Numbered from the stretch's first letter, positions 1 through 6,569 are shown. The stretch: DNA of 8,402 nucleotides from an uncultured Bacilli bacterium (GCA_934162685.1 CAKPJO010000068.1:1-8402); one strand, 5' to 3'. Translations and numbers: made by a program. The notes: generated by a model from the letters alone, not told the origin.

Positions 1-604
1 CTAATCCCGCCCATATACAATAAACAAATACGATAACAGTGGTACTCGGCCATGTTTCAAATTTTAAGCCTAATCCCGCTAAAAAATGATATAAGATACC
101 GGCACTAGAATCTAAAGTTTGCATTCTAAATGCATAAACTAATGCTACTGTAGAAATGATATTTGGTAAGAAAAATATTACTCTAAACACATTAGCAAAT
201 GGCATTTTTTTGGATAAAAAGTAAGAACAAATTAACGCTAATGGAAGACTAATAAATATAGCAATTAATCCATATCCTAAAGAATTAAGCACAATCATTA
301 GGTTATAAGGAATACGTGTTCCATTACTTAATATAACTGAGCCAATATTCGGATCAATTAATCCTTTAATAACTTGAACAAAGTTATCAAAGCCCGCAAA
401 AGTCACTTCTCCTTCTAAAGAAATGTTTTCAAAAGCTAAAATAATCGAATACGAATTAACAAAAATCCAAGTTGCTAAAAATTGTAAGACCGGATAAAAA
501 AGCATAACAAGCACAAATATTAATTCTTTTTTGCGCTTTTTAGTCATCTTTTTTTTCGGCTTTTTATTAATATTTTCATCCAAAGCTACTTCTGATGATT
601 GCAT
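1..604 (-). CDS. Sugar ABC transporter permease, MalF/UgpA type (partial, N-terminal 201 residues)
   Basis: This is the N-terminal part of a membrane-spanning subunit of a carbohydrate ABC importer of the MalF/UgpA group; the rest lies beyond base 1. The start is the ATG at 604-602, preceded by an AGGAGGG ribosome binding site. The visible protein has a lysine-rich cytoplasmic head (residues 14-27), a first membrane segment at about 28-50, an outer loop with the GFDNFVQVI motif (compare the GLxNF/Y motif usual in this family), a second segment at about 102-130, a third at about 138-158 within FRVIFFLPNIISTVAL, and the start of another near 187. The EAA loop that contacts the ATPase is not reached. 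The gene lies 11 bases downstream of the GH16 gene and is probably cotranscribed with it; a MalG-type partner is expected further left. Family assignment is firm; the transported sugar is inferred from context only. Confidence 0.9.
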   Translation of the reverse strand, partial: MQSSEVALDENINKKPKKKMTKKRKKELIFVLVMLFYPVLQFLATWIFVNSYSIILAFENISLEGEVTFAGFDNFVQVIKGLIDPNIGSVILSNGTRIPYNLMIVLNSLGYGLIAIFISLPLALICSYFLSKKMPFANVFRVIFFLPNIISTVALVYAFRMQTLDSSAGILYHFLAGLGLKFETWPSTTVIVFVYCIWAGL

Positions 605-615
605 GTTTATCCCTC

Positions 616-2007
616 CTACTTTTGATATAATTCAACATTATCAATAAATAATGTATTTCCAGTAGAACTTTCTAGATTTATACGAATTGATTGACTATTT
701 TCTGGAGCAATCAAATCTAAATGATATTCTTTTAATTGATCACTATTAACTTCGATTGTTTTAGATAGTAAAATTTCCGAAGTTGTTGTGCCATAATATC
801 GAATTGTTACTTTTCCATTACCTTTAGCATAAAAGGAAAAATCATGTTTAAAGTTATGATAAATAGAATCCACTAATTGATACACTATCGCACCATCACT
901 AATACCTAAAGCACGAGAGTTTTCATATCCTTCGTTATCAACTAGTTTAACAATTTCACTAATGTCTTTTTCTTCGTTTACACGTTTTGTTAAACGCCAT
1001 CCGCCAATTTGTGAAGCATTATATTTAGATTTTTCAAATGTCCCATTACTTACCTTATTAACTACTGGTGCAGATATTGGCGAACTAGGATATTCAGTAT
1101 CAAAGGCATAACCACTAATTGGAGGATTAAATTCTTCACATGGCTGATTTTTAAAAGGAATATACTTTACATAATCAACATACATATTATCTGTTTCAAA
1201 ATCAGCGCTACCAACGAATCCTGATGAAACTGGGAACCAGCATCCTACCCAAAGTCTTGCTTGTTTAGATGGAACAAAAACATTAGATATTGCGCTTACT
1301 TTTCCATCCACATAATATACAACATATTCTGGATCAGTATACCAGTCAAAACCAAAAGTGTGCCAATTACCATCATTAAAATAAAATTCATCATTTGACT
1401 CTAAAACATCTTGAAACTTAACGTCTTGTGATTGACTTAAGTTTTCTTTTATATAATTGGTATTTAATAAATTACTAAAAGAAATAACATCACTTCTATT
1501 ACCACCTGGTAATTCAATATCTATTTCATGATTGCTTGCATCACTTACATCATAAGCAAAAGTCCAAAATGCTGTACAGGCTCCTAAACGAGGTAATACT
1601 TTCATCTTTATTTCATATCTACCTGGTTGTACTAAAAATTTAGAAATTAAAGCTCCACCTGTATAACGACCATCTTTAATGTCACCAACGCCACGTATGT
1701 CACCATCTTCATAAAACTTGCCATTACCGGTAACAACTAAGTTTCCATCGTCTGTATATTTAATGTTATTAGGCACAACGCCACCATTACCGCCGCCCCA
1801 AGCTTGTTTTCCAATATACCAGTTGTCATTAGACACTCCTTCAGAAAAATCATCAAAAAAGGCATTATCATAATCAAACTCAATATTATTAAATAAGACT
1901 ATATCTTTTCCAACTTTAGGAGTAGAAACAATATTGTTACTTGAACAAGCGACTAATGATGATATAGCTAATACAAGAGGTAATACTTTTTTGTCTAGTT
2001 TTGACAT
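616..2007 (-). CDS. GH16-family glycoside hydrolase lipoprotein with C-terminal carbohydrate-binding-like domain
   Basis: A secreted, membrane-anchored endo-glycosidase of family GH16. The signal peptide ends in lipobox LVAC, so Cys21 is the likely lipidation site and the enzyme sits on the outer face of the membrane. The GH16 jelly-roll spans about residues 45-285. The catalytic strand is HEIDIELPGG: Glu161 is the expected nucleophile, Asp163 the helper and Glu165 the acid/base. Spacing is ExDxE, without the extra residue (beta-bulge) seen in ExDxxE laminarinases and agarases. Aromatic-rich segments near 146-152 (FWTFAYD) and 215-232 fit a glycan cleft. Residues 318-463 look like a galactose-binding-fold carbohydrate module (opening NGTFE, closing FIDNVELY), of the CBM4/9/22 kind. 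The ATG at 2007 is preceded by AGGAAGTGA. It is the first gene of an operon with the permease and divergent from the binding protein. GH16 acts on beta-1,3/1,4-glucans or galactans; I cannot tell which applies here. Confidence 0.9.
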   Translation of the reverse strand: MSKLDKKVLPLVLAISSLVACSSNNIVSTPKVGKDIVLFNNIEFDYDNAFFDDFSEGVSNDNWYIGKQAWGGGNGGVVPNNIKYTDDGNLVVTGNGKFYEDGDIRGVGDIKDGRYTGGALISKFLVQPGRYEIKMKVLPRLGACTAFWTFAYDVSDASNHEIDIELPGGNRSDVISFSNLLNTNYIKENLSQSQDVKFQDVLESNDEFYFNDGNWHTFGFDWYTDPEYVVYYVDGKVSAISNVFVPSKQARLWVGCWFPVSSGFVGSADFETDNMYVDYVKYIPFKNQPCEEFNPPISGYAFDTEYPSSPISAPVVNKVSNGTFEKSKYNASQIGGWRLTKRVNEEKDISEIVKLVDNEGYENSRALGISDGAIVYQLVDSIYHNFKHDFSFYAKGNGKVTIRYYGTTTSEILLSKTIEVNSDQLKEYHLDLIAPENSQSIRINLESSTGNTLFIDNVELYQK

Positions 2008-2031
2008 TTATGGTCACTTCCTATCGCTTAT

Positions 2032-2061
2032 ATTATAAAGTAAGATATTGCTAAAAAACAA
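2032..2061 (-). promoter_or_regulatory. Probable sigma-A promoter for the GH16-permease operon
   Basis: Reading the minus strand, a perfect -10 TATAAT (2037-2032) follows TTGTTT (2061-2056) after an 18-base spacer. Transcription would start near 2025, giving a short leader of about 18 bases before the GH16 ATG. The -10 is convincing; the -35 matches the consensus in only three positions. Confidence 0.5.
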
Positions 2062-2130
2062 TAATTTTTTTACTTTGTGAAAAAAAGCGCGATTACATCT
2101 TTTAAAATCAACTTTAAGAAGACAAATGTA

Positions 2131-2160
2131 TTGACATTTTATAAATAAAACGCTTACAAT
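2131..2160 (+). promoter_or_regulatory. Sigma-A promoter of the sugar-binding lipoprotein gene
   Basis: A perfect -35 TTGACA (2131-2136) and a TACAAT -10 (2155-2160) are separated by 18 bases. Transcription would begin near 2167, leaving a leader of about 34 bases before the ATG at 2201. It is the strongest promoter match in the glycan locus, fitting the high expression usual for binding proteins. Confidence 0.68.
2145..2158 (+). promoter_or_regulatory. cre-like operator overlapping the -10 of the binding-protein promoter
   Basis: ATAAAACGCTTACA matches the Bacillus catabolite-responsive element consensus TGWAANCGNTNWCA at 12 of 14 positions (mismatches at the first two). It covers the spacer and most of the -10, where a bound CcpA or other LacI-family protein would block RNA polymerase. 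This suggests carbon catabolite repression of the binding protein. The right half-site is perfect and the left half is poor, so a different LacI-type operator is also possible. A weaker copy of the right half, CGATTACA, lies at 2090-2097. Confidence 0.45.
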
Positions 2161-2200
2161 AGTTTTATATTAATTCACAAAGTTAAAAAAGGAGTATTTT

Positions 2201-3616
2201 ATGAAACTTAAAAAATTGGTTCCTGCCGCGATGTTAACATTCTTATTAGCGTCTGGACTTACTGCTTGTGGCAACAATAATAACGATGAAAACACATTAA
2301 ATATCGTATGTATTGATGCTGGTTATGGTGAAGAATGGATTAATGAAATTGCTAATAAATTTCAACAAAGTCATGAAGGTGTAAAAGTTAATGTTACTGC
2401 CCTTTATGAATCAGAAAGTCTTATCTCTCAACACTTATCATCTAAGAACAATAACGATGACTTATACATATCCGTTGGATCTAACTGGAAATATAATGCT
2501 GCTTCTGGTATGTTTGCTGAACTTGATGATTTATTGGAAGATACTATCGATGGTGTTAAAGTAAAAGATAAAGTAAGTGACGAATACAAAAATTCGATTT
2601 ATTTTACCAAAAGTAATGGCGATAAAAAATGCTACCGCTTGCCATTTGTTTCCGCAATCGGAGGAATATTCTATAATACTAAAATGTTTGAAGATAATGG
2701 CTGGCAAATTCCTACCACTTATCAAGAACTTGTTCAATTATGCCAAACTATTAATTCCGCAAAAGTTGTTGTAGCCGGTGATCCTGATGGAACTACAACT
2801 GTTAAACCATTTATTTATACCGGAACAAACACTGACTACTTTGATTACACAGTATTTGATTGGTGGGGCCAATTAGTAGGTAAAGATAACATTCAAGAAT
2901 TCTTAAAATATGAAAGTGCTGATAACTTTGATGTTACTAAAAATGAAACTTATAATGCATTAAAAACCGCTACATCAAAATGGCAAAACTTATTTGACTC
3001 TAAAAATTCTTTCTATGTGCCTGATACTAATAACATGTCTGCTGGAACAGCACAACAACAATTTATCAATGGCTATGCGGCCATGATGTTTAATGGTGAC
3101 TGGTTATATAATGAATCACTTCGTTATACCAATGGTGGAACATTTGATTCAACATTTAAATTAGGACTAATGAAAACTCCAGTTTTAGAAGAAGCCAAAG
3201 CAGAATACGCTAATACTTCATATATTATCGGTGAAGACCAATATATCGCTATTCCAAAAACTAGCAAACGTCAAACACTAGCAAAAGAATTTATTAAAGC
3301 AATTATTAGTAATGATGGATGCCAAACATTTACTGAAAAAGCTCACGCTTTCCTTGCTTATAATTCTGACATTAAAACTACTCAAGATGAATTTTTAAAT
3401 AGTGTATTAGATTTAAAGGGTCAATATACCACAAAATTTACGAATTACTCATCTAATAGAAAATACTTATGTAACTATATAGATATTTGGGCAACAGGTA
3501 GCAATCGTCCATTCTCTTCTTTATTAAGCGGTGTTTCCACATTAGATTCTGCATTTAATAATATTGCTTCTACTGTTAAAGCTAACTGGGCCGAATGGAG
3601 TAAAAAATCAAGTTAA
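2201..3616 (+). CDS. Extracellular sugar-binding lipoprotein of an ABC importer (solute-binding protein family 1)
   Basis: A substrate-binding protein that captures oligosaccharides outside the membrane and hands them to the ABC permease. The signal peptide is positively charged and ends in lipobox LTAC, with Cys23 as the lipid-modified residue, followed by an Asn-rich linker (24-28). Family hallmarks are NTLNIVCIDAGYGEEW opening the mature domain, GGIFYNTKMFEDNGWQIPTTYQEL at about 154-177 (the classic YN-x2-F-x3-G-x3-P-x-T-x2-EL signature) and AAMMFNGDWLYN at about 293-304 (the aMxxxG-xW signature). Length (471 aa) is at the upper end of the usual range. AAGGAG ends six bases before the ATG. 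The gene is transcribed alone, divergent from the GH16 and permease genes with which it presumably works, and is followed by its own terminator. The ligand is not deducible; beta-glucan or galactan oligosaccharides are inferred from the GH16 neighbour. Confidence 0.93.
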   Translation: MKLKKLVPAAMLTFLLASGLTACGNNNNDENTLNIVCIDAGYGEEWINEIANKFQQSHEGVKVNVTALYESESLISQHLSSKNNNDDLYISVGSNWKYNAASGMFAELDDLLEDTIDGVKVKDKVSDEYKNSIYFTKSNGDKKCYRLPFVSAIGGIFYNTKMFEDNGWQIPTTYQELVQLCQTINSAKVVVAGDPDGTTTVKPFIYTGTNTDYFDYTVFDWWGQLVGKDNIQEFLKYESADNFDVTKNETYNALKTATSKWQNLFDSKNSFYVPDTNNMSAGTAQQQFINGYAAMMFNGDWLYNESLRYTNGGTFDSTFKLGLMKTPVLEEAKAEYANTSYIIGEDQYIAIPKTSKRQTLAKEFIKAIISNDGCQTFTEKAHAFLAYNSDIKTTQDEFLNSVLDLKGQYTTKFTNYSSNRKYLCNYIDIWATGSNRPFSSLLSGVSTLDSAFNNIASTVKANWAEWSKKSS

Positions 3617-3939
3617 TTTGTAAAGTTAAATTATAATTTCTAATAAATAATTAATGAACATTCAACGATTTATACATTTTTGTTAAATACTTGAATGTTT
3701 TTTTAGATAAGTTAACAAAATGTACTAATTTTAACTTTTCGATGAAATTTGTTTTTATGAAAAATAGGCTTAAATACGATATTTTACCGCAAAATCCGTC
3801 TATTATTAATAGTCATTAAAAAATATCACGATTTTAAAACCATTTTACATTTTGTTGATTTTACTTCAAAAAATTTTTGTTGTAATTATCAAATAATATA
3901 TTAAAATAATATTAATTCCGGATTAGGAGGTACAGCAAC
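3617..3939. other. Palindrome-rich AT-rich intergenic region upstream of the ROK gene
   Basis: No coding sequence is seen in these 323 bases. After the terminator at 3657-3704 come several imperfect or perfect symmetries: TTAACAAAATGTA at 3712-3724 and its near reverse complement TACATTTTGTTGA at 3846-3858 (12 of 13), AAATA-CGA-TATTT at 3772-3784, CTATTA-T-TAATAG at 3800-3812, and CAAAAA-A-TTTTTG at 3867-3879. The ROK promoter should lie in the last 80 bases, but I find no convincing -35/-10 pair: TATATT at 3897-3902 and TAAAAT at 3902-3907 are only candidate -10s. ROK repressors commonly bind AT-rich palindromes near their own gene, so autoregulation here is plausible but unproven. Confidence 0.4.
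3657..3704 (+). terminator. Probable Rho-independent terminator after the binding-protein gene
   Basis: AACATTCAA (3657-3665) pairs perfectly with TTGAATGTT (3691-3699) and runs into seven consecutive T bases (3698-3704). Inside the long loop, ATTTA (3668-3672) can pair with TAAAT (3684-3688), which extends the hairpin across a 2x2 internal mismatch. The stem is AT-rich, so it may be leaky. It separates the binding-protein gene from the ROK gene. Confidence 0.55.
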
Positions 3940-5112
3940 ATGTCTAATATAAAAGATAAAGTAATTGGTCGTGACCAAAGCCTTGCGCGTGCGATTAATA
4001 ATGACTTAGTTATTAAGGCTCTTCGTGAAAATGACCTTTCTGCAACTGAATTAGCTAAAAAATTAGACCTTTCAAATGCTGCTATGACTTCTATTCTTCG
4101 TAACTTAGTTAATGATGGATTAATTAAAGCATGTGGTTCTATTTCTAAACTTGGTAAAGGTCGTAAACAAGTTATTTATACTCTCAATGAAGATTATGGA
4201 TTAGTCGTCGTCCTTTCTTTTGCTAGTTATGGATATAATATTACTCTATCTAATATAAAAGAAGACATTTTATTTGAATGCGAGAAATTTGCTACGTTCT
4301 ATGATGAATCACTTATACTTAGTATTATCAATTTATTAAAAGAATTATTATCACAAAAAAGATACTCTAATATTCCTTTAAAAAATATTACTATTTCTTA
4401 TCCAGGTAGAATAAACACCAAAGAAAATGAATTACAACAATCTAACGTCTTTGCCTCTACTTTATGTGGTAAAACCCCTAATCTTATGACATTGATTAAA
4501 GAACACTTTGATTGTCCTGTTTTTATTTATAATGACATTAATCTGGCTATCATGGGTGAAATAAGAAACGGCCACTTACAAAATGTAAATAATGGCATGA
4601 TTATATATGTTGATAATGGTATTGGTGGAGCCTTATTATTAAATGGAAAATTTTATGGTGGAGATAATGGCTATGCTGGAGAAATCGGATTGTTCACATC
4701 AAGTTTTAAATCTAAAATTGGATTACTTGATGATTTTGTGTCTTTAAGAAGTATTAAAGAATATTACCAAAAAGAATACGGAAAATCTTGTACATTTTTA
4801 GAATTATTAAATATATATAAAGAAAAAGGAACAATGTATGATTACATTAACGAAACCGCAAATAGCCTAGGAATAGCCATTAAAGATATTGTTGAATTAT
4901 TAAATATCACAACAATTATTGTTTCTGGGCGCGTGGTAGAATTTAAAGATAAATATTATGAAAATATCATCAAAGAAGCTAATAGTTCTATTAATCATTG
5001 TAACATTATCTTTGATAATAGTCTTCATAAATCAATTATCGTTGGAGCTATATCAATGGCCTACGATAAAGCTATACCAAACATGGATAAGGACTTTGTT
5101 AGTATCAATTAA
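3940..5112 (+). CDS. ROK-family transcriptional regulator (NagC/XylR type)
   Basis: A sugar-responsive DNA-binding repressor. Residues 15-65 form a winged helix-turn-helix (NDLSATELAKKLDLSNAAMTSILRNLVNDGLI), followed by a basic wing (GKGRKQ). Residues 85-375 form the ROK sugar-binding fold: PG at 155-156, NDIN at 198-201 (holding the conserved Asp199), and the ROK signature GIGGALLLNGKFYGG...GYAGEIG at 227-250. Two usual elements are missing. The DxGGT phosphate-binding motif near residue 92 reads SFASYGYN, and the His plus CxCGxxGC zinc cluster after GEIG is absent (Leu251 replaces the His). Kinase activity is therefore unlikely, which fits a regulator, but loss of the zinc site is unusual even for regulators. 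AGGAGG ends nine bases before the ATG. The location between the transport gene and the epimerase suggests control of this locus. The inducer is unknown. Confidence 0.9.
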   Translation: MSNIKDKVIGRDQSLARAINNDLVIKALRENDLSATELAKKLDLSNAAMTSILRNLVNDGLIKACGSISKLGKGRKQVIYTLNEDYGLVVVLSFASYGYNITLSNIKEDILFECEKFATFYDESLILSIINLLKELLSQKRYSNIPLKNITISYPGRINTKENELQQSNVFASTLCGKTPNLMTLIKEHFDCPVFIYNDINLAIMGEIRNGHLQNVNNGMIIYVDNGIGGALLLNGKFYGGDNGYAGEIGLFTSSFKSKIGLLDDFVSLRSIKEYYQKEYGKSCTFLELLNIYKEKGTMYDYINETANSLGIAIKDIVELLNITTIIVSGRVVEFKDKYYENIIKEANSSINHCNIIFDNSLHKSIIVGAISMAYDKAIPNMDKDFVSIN

Positions 5113-5128
5113 CAAAGTCTTTTCTTTT
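5092..5128 (+). terminator. Rho-independent terminator overlapping the 3' end of the ROK gene
   Basis: GACTTTGTTA (5092-5101) and TAACAAAGTC (5110-5119) form a perfect 10-bp stem with an 8-base loop, followed by TTTTCTTTT. The hairpin contains the last codons and the TAA stop of the ROK gene, so a ribosome finishing the gene would cover part of it. It should partly insulate the epimerase gene that begins 64 bases after the stop. Confidence 0.7.
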
Positions 5129-5153
5129 ACAACAAGTAGAAAAATGTTAAACT
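5126..5153 (+). promoter_or_regulatory. Weak candidate promoter for the epimerase gene
   Basis: TTTACA (5126-5131) and TAAACT (5148-5153) are separated by 16 bases, just behind the terminator U-tract. A start near 5160 would leave almost no leader and would put the ribosome binding site at the very 5' end of the mRNA. The alternative is leaky read-through from the ROK gene. Confidence 0.25.
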
Positions 5154-5173
5154 ATTATTAAGGAGAATAATAG
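5152..5173 (+). promoter_or_regulatory. Inverted repeat with the epimerase ribosome binding site in its loop
   Basis: CTATTATT (5152-5159) and AATAATAG (5166-5173) are perfect 8-bp reverse complements, and the six bases between them are exactly the ribosome binding site AAGGAG (5160-5165). The ATG at 5177 lies three bases after the repeat. It could be an RNA hairpin presenting the site in its loop, or a DNA operator. The all-AT stem with one closing GC pair is weak as RNA. Confidence 0.4.
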
Positions 5174-5176
5174 TAT

Positions 5177-6193
5177 ATGAAAGTAATAATTTCTAGTAAA
5201 GTTGTCGGTGATAAAAATTTTGATATCATCACCATTCGTAATGATGCAAAATTAGAAATATCATTAGCAAATTTTGGTGCAAAAATATTAACAATTAAAT
5301 ATCCCGATAAAAATGGTAAAGTTGCTTCAGTTTTAAATTGTCCTAAAAGCATAGAACAAGTTTTATCTTATCCTAACAATTATGGAAGCACTATTGGACC
5401 AGTAGCAGGTAGAATCAAAGATGGTGAATTTATAAGTGATGATGTTCATTATGAATTTCAAAAAAATGAAAACAATAACTGTCTTCATTCCGCTAGTGCG
5501 AATTTTGGCTTTAAGATTTTCTCTTATAATGTAAAACAAAGCAAAGATCAAGTAAAAGTGACATTCCTTTGTAAGCATAAAAATGGTGATGCTGGATTCC
5601 CAGGAAATATAGAGGCAGATATTAGTTACATTGTTTATAAAGACAAAAAGGAATTTGATATTGTTTTTGATGCAAAAACAGATCGTAAATCATTCATTAG
5701 TCTAACAAATCATATGTATTTTAACTTAAATGGCGGAATTGCTCCTATTTATAAACATAAATTATATTTAAAGTCTAGCAAATACTATGAAATGGATAAC
5801 GAATTAGTATTAAAAGAATTGAAAAGTGCACCAGATTTTTTAAATTTTAGCATTGAGCATAATTTAGATGTTATTAAAAATCCATTAATATTAAATAAGC
5901 AAGAACATGGTATTGATCATGTATTTGAACTTGATGATACAAATATTAATACACCAAGCGCTATATTGTTTGATCCGGATACCAATAGACGTCTTACACT
6001 ATATACTAATTATCCTGCAATTGTCGTGTATACTGATAATTATCCAAGTCATACATTAAATCAAGCTAATGCAATAAATGAAGAAAATTTTGGAATTACG
6101 TTTGAGACTGCAATTCCAACTTTAGACTTAAATCGTTTAACATTTGATAAAGATAAAGAGTATCATTTTGTCAGCAAATATTTATTTGATTAA
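5177..6193 (+). CDS. galM: Aldose 1-epimerase (mutarotase), GalM family
   Basis: Cytoplasmic mutarotase interconverting the alpha and beta anomers of galactose, glucose or related aldoses. The 338-aa length is normal for the family. Conserved signatures appear in order: GPVAGRI at 74-80 (substrate-binding Arg79), NNNCLHSA with His104, SLTNHMYFNLNG at 175-186 with catalytic His179, HGIDHVFEL with Asp247, and GITFETAIP with Glu310, the general base. These correspond to the Lactococcus GalM residues His96, His170, Asp243 and Glu304. There is no signal peptide, so the enzyme is intracellular. AAGGAG lies 11 bases before the ATG, slightly far, and sits in the loop of an inverted repeat. A strong terminator follows. 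Placement beside the GH16, transport and ROK genes suggests it handles sugar released from imported glycan. The name galM is given by family; preference for galactose over glucose is not shown. Confidence 0.92.
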   Translation: MKVIISSKVVGDKNFDIITIRNDAKLEISLANFGAKILTIKYPDKNGKVASVLNCPKSIEQVLSYPNNYGSTIGPVAGRIKDGEFISDDVHYEFQKNENNNCLHSASANFGFKIFSYNVKQSKDQVKVTFLCKHKNGDAGFPGNIEADISYIVYKDKKEFDIVFDAKTDRKSFISLTNHMYFNLNGGIAPIYKHKLYLKSSKYYEMDNELVLKELKSAPDFLNFSIEHNLDVIKNPLILNKQEHGIDHVFELDDTNINTPSAILFDPDTNRRLTLYTNYPAIVVYTDNYPSHTLNQANAINEENFGITFETAIPTLDLNRLTFDKDKEYHFVSKYLFD

Positions 6194-6201
6194 TTATTTC
6201 T

Positions 6202-6237
6202 AGAAAAGTGAGATTTAGTTCCACTTTTCTTTTTTTT
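6202..6237 (+). terminator. Rho-independent terminator after the epimerase gene
   Basis: AGAAAAGTG (6202-6210) pairs perfectly with CACTTTTCT (6222-6230) around an 11-base loop, and eight T bases follow (6230-6237). It starts eight bases after the TAA stop and closes the plus-strand locus. The next 60 bases (6238-6297) hold no gene; a small palindrome TATCAA-T-TTGATA lies at 6257-6269. Confidence 0.85.
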
Positions 6238-6297
6238 ACACAAAAAGTACATAGTGTATCAATTTGATATAGTTTTTACCAATGCACCAAGAAAATT

Positions 6298-6325
6298 AAA
6301 AAAAAAGCCCGATATCGCATCGGAC
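6298..6325 (-). terminator. Rho-independent terminator of the tRNA-Ile gene
   Basis: On the minus strand GTCCGAT (6325-6319) pairs with ATCGGGC (6313-6307), with one G-U pair and a 5-base loop, followed by nine T bases (6306-6298). It lies 14 bases beyond the CCA end of the tRNA, so the tRNA is a single-gene transcription unit. Confidence 0.85.
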
Positions 6326-6339
6326 ATATACTATCGAAA

Positions 6340-6416
<77 letters not shown>

Positions 6417-6435
6417 ATTTCGTTTACGCTCAATT

Positions 6436-6464
6436 ATTGTATTATAATTTTTAAATAAATGCAA
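6436..6464 (-). promoter_or_regulatory. Sigma-A promoter of the tRNA-Ile gene
   Basis: On the minus strand TTGCAT (6464-6459) and TACAAT (6441-6436) are 17 bases apart. Transcription would start near 6429, about 13 bases before the mature tRNA 5' end, leaving a short leader for RNase P. Beyond it, 6465-6569 holds nothing I recognise. Confidence 0.65.
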
Positions 6465-6569
6465 GTGTTTTTTTAATTAAATTATATTTTTTTCATCTAA
6501 TCTCCAGGCACATACCTAAGCATAATAAAAATTCACATAATAGTGCTAATATTATTATAAAAACAGCAC

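Larger units (their letters stand above)
2072..2183. repeat. 10-bp inverted repeat bracketing the SBP promoter within the divergent promoter region
   Basis: ACTTTGTGAA at 2072-2081 is the exact reverse complement of TTCACAAAGT at 2174-2183. The left arm lies just upstream of the GH16 promoter's -35 region; the right arm lies in the 5' leader of the binding-protein gene, a few bases before its ribosome binding site. The arms are about 102 bp apart, too far for a simple hairpin, but suited to paired operator sites bridged by a regulator. The repeat is seen directly; its role is inferred, and chance is not excluded in AT-rich DNA. Confidence 0.35.

Noticed and set aside
969..982. Another cre-like sequence (TGTAAACG half-site on the minus strand) inside the GH16 gene
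   Set aside because: It is deep in coding sequence, far from the promoter, and a 12-of-14 match to a degenerate consensus is expected occasionally by chance.
2531..2774. Overlapping short open frames on both strands inside the binding-protein gene (2531-2737 minus, 2577-2774 plus)
   Set aside because: They lie wholly within a well-supported gene, lack ribosome binding sites and show no recognisable motifs.
4958..5578. Short open frames at 4958-5161 plus, 5158-5352 minus and 5363-5578 minus
   Set aside because: They overlap the ROK and epimerase genes and the terminator between them, with AT-rich hydrophobic products typical of out-of-frame reading.
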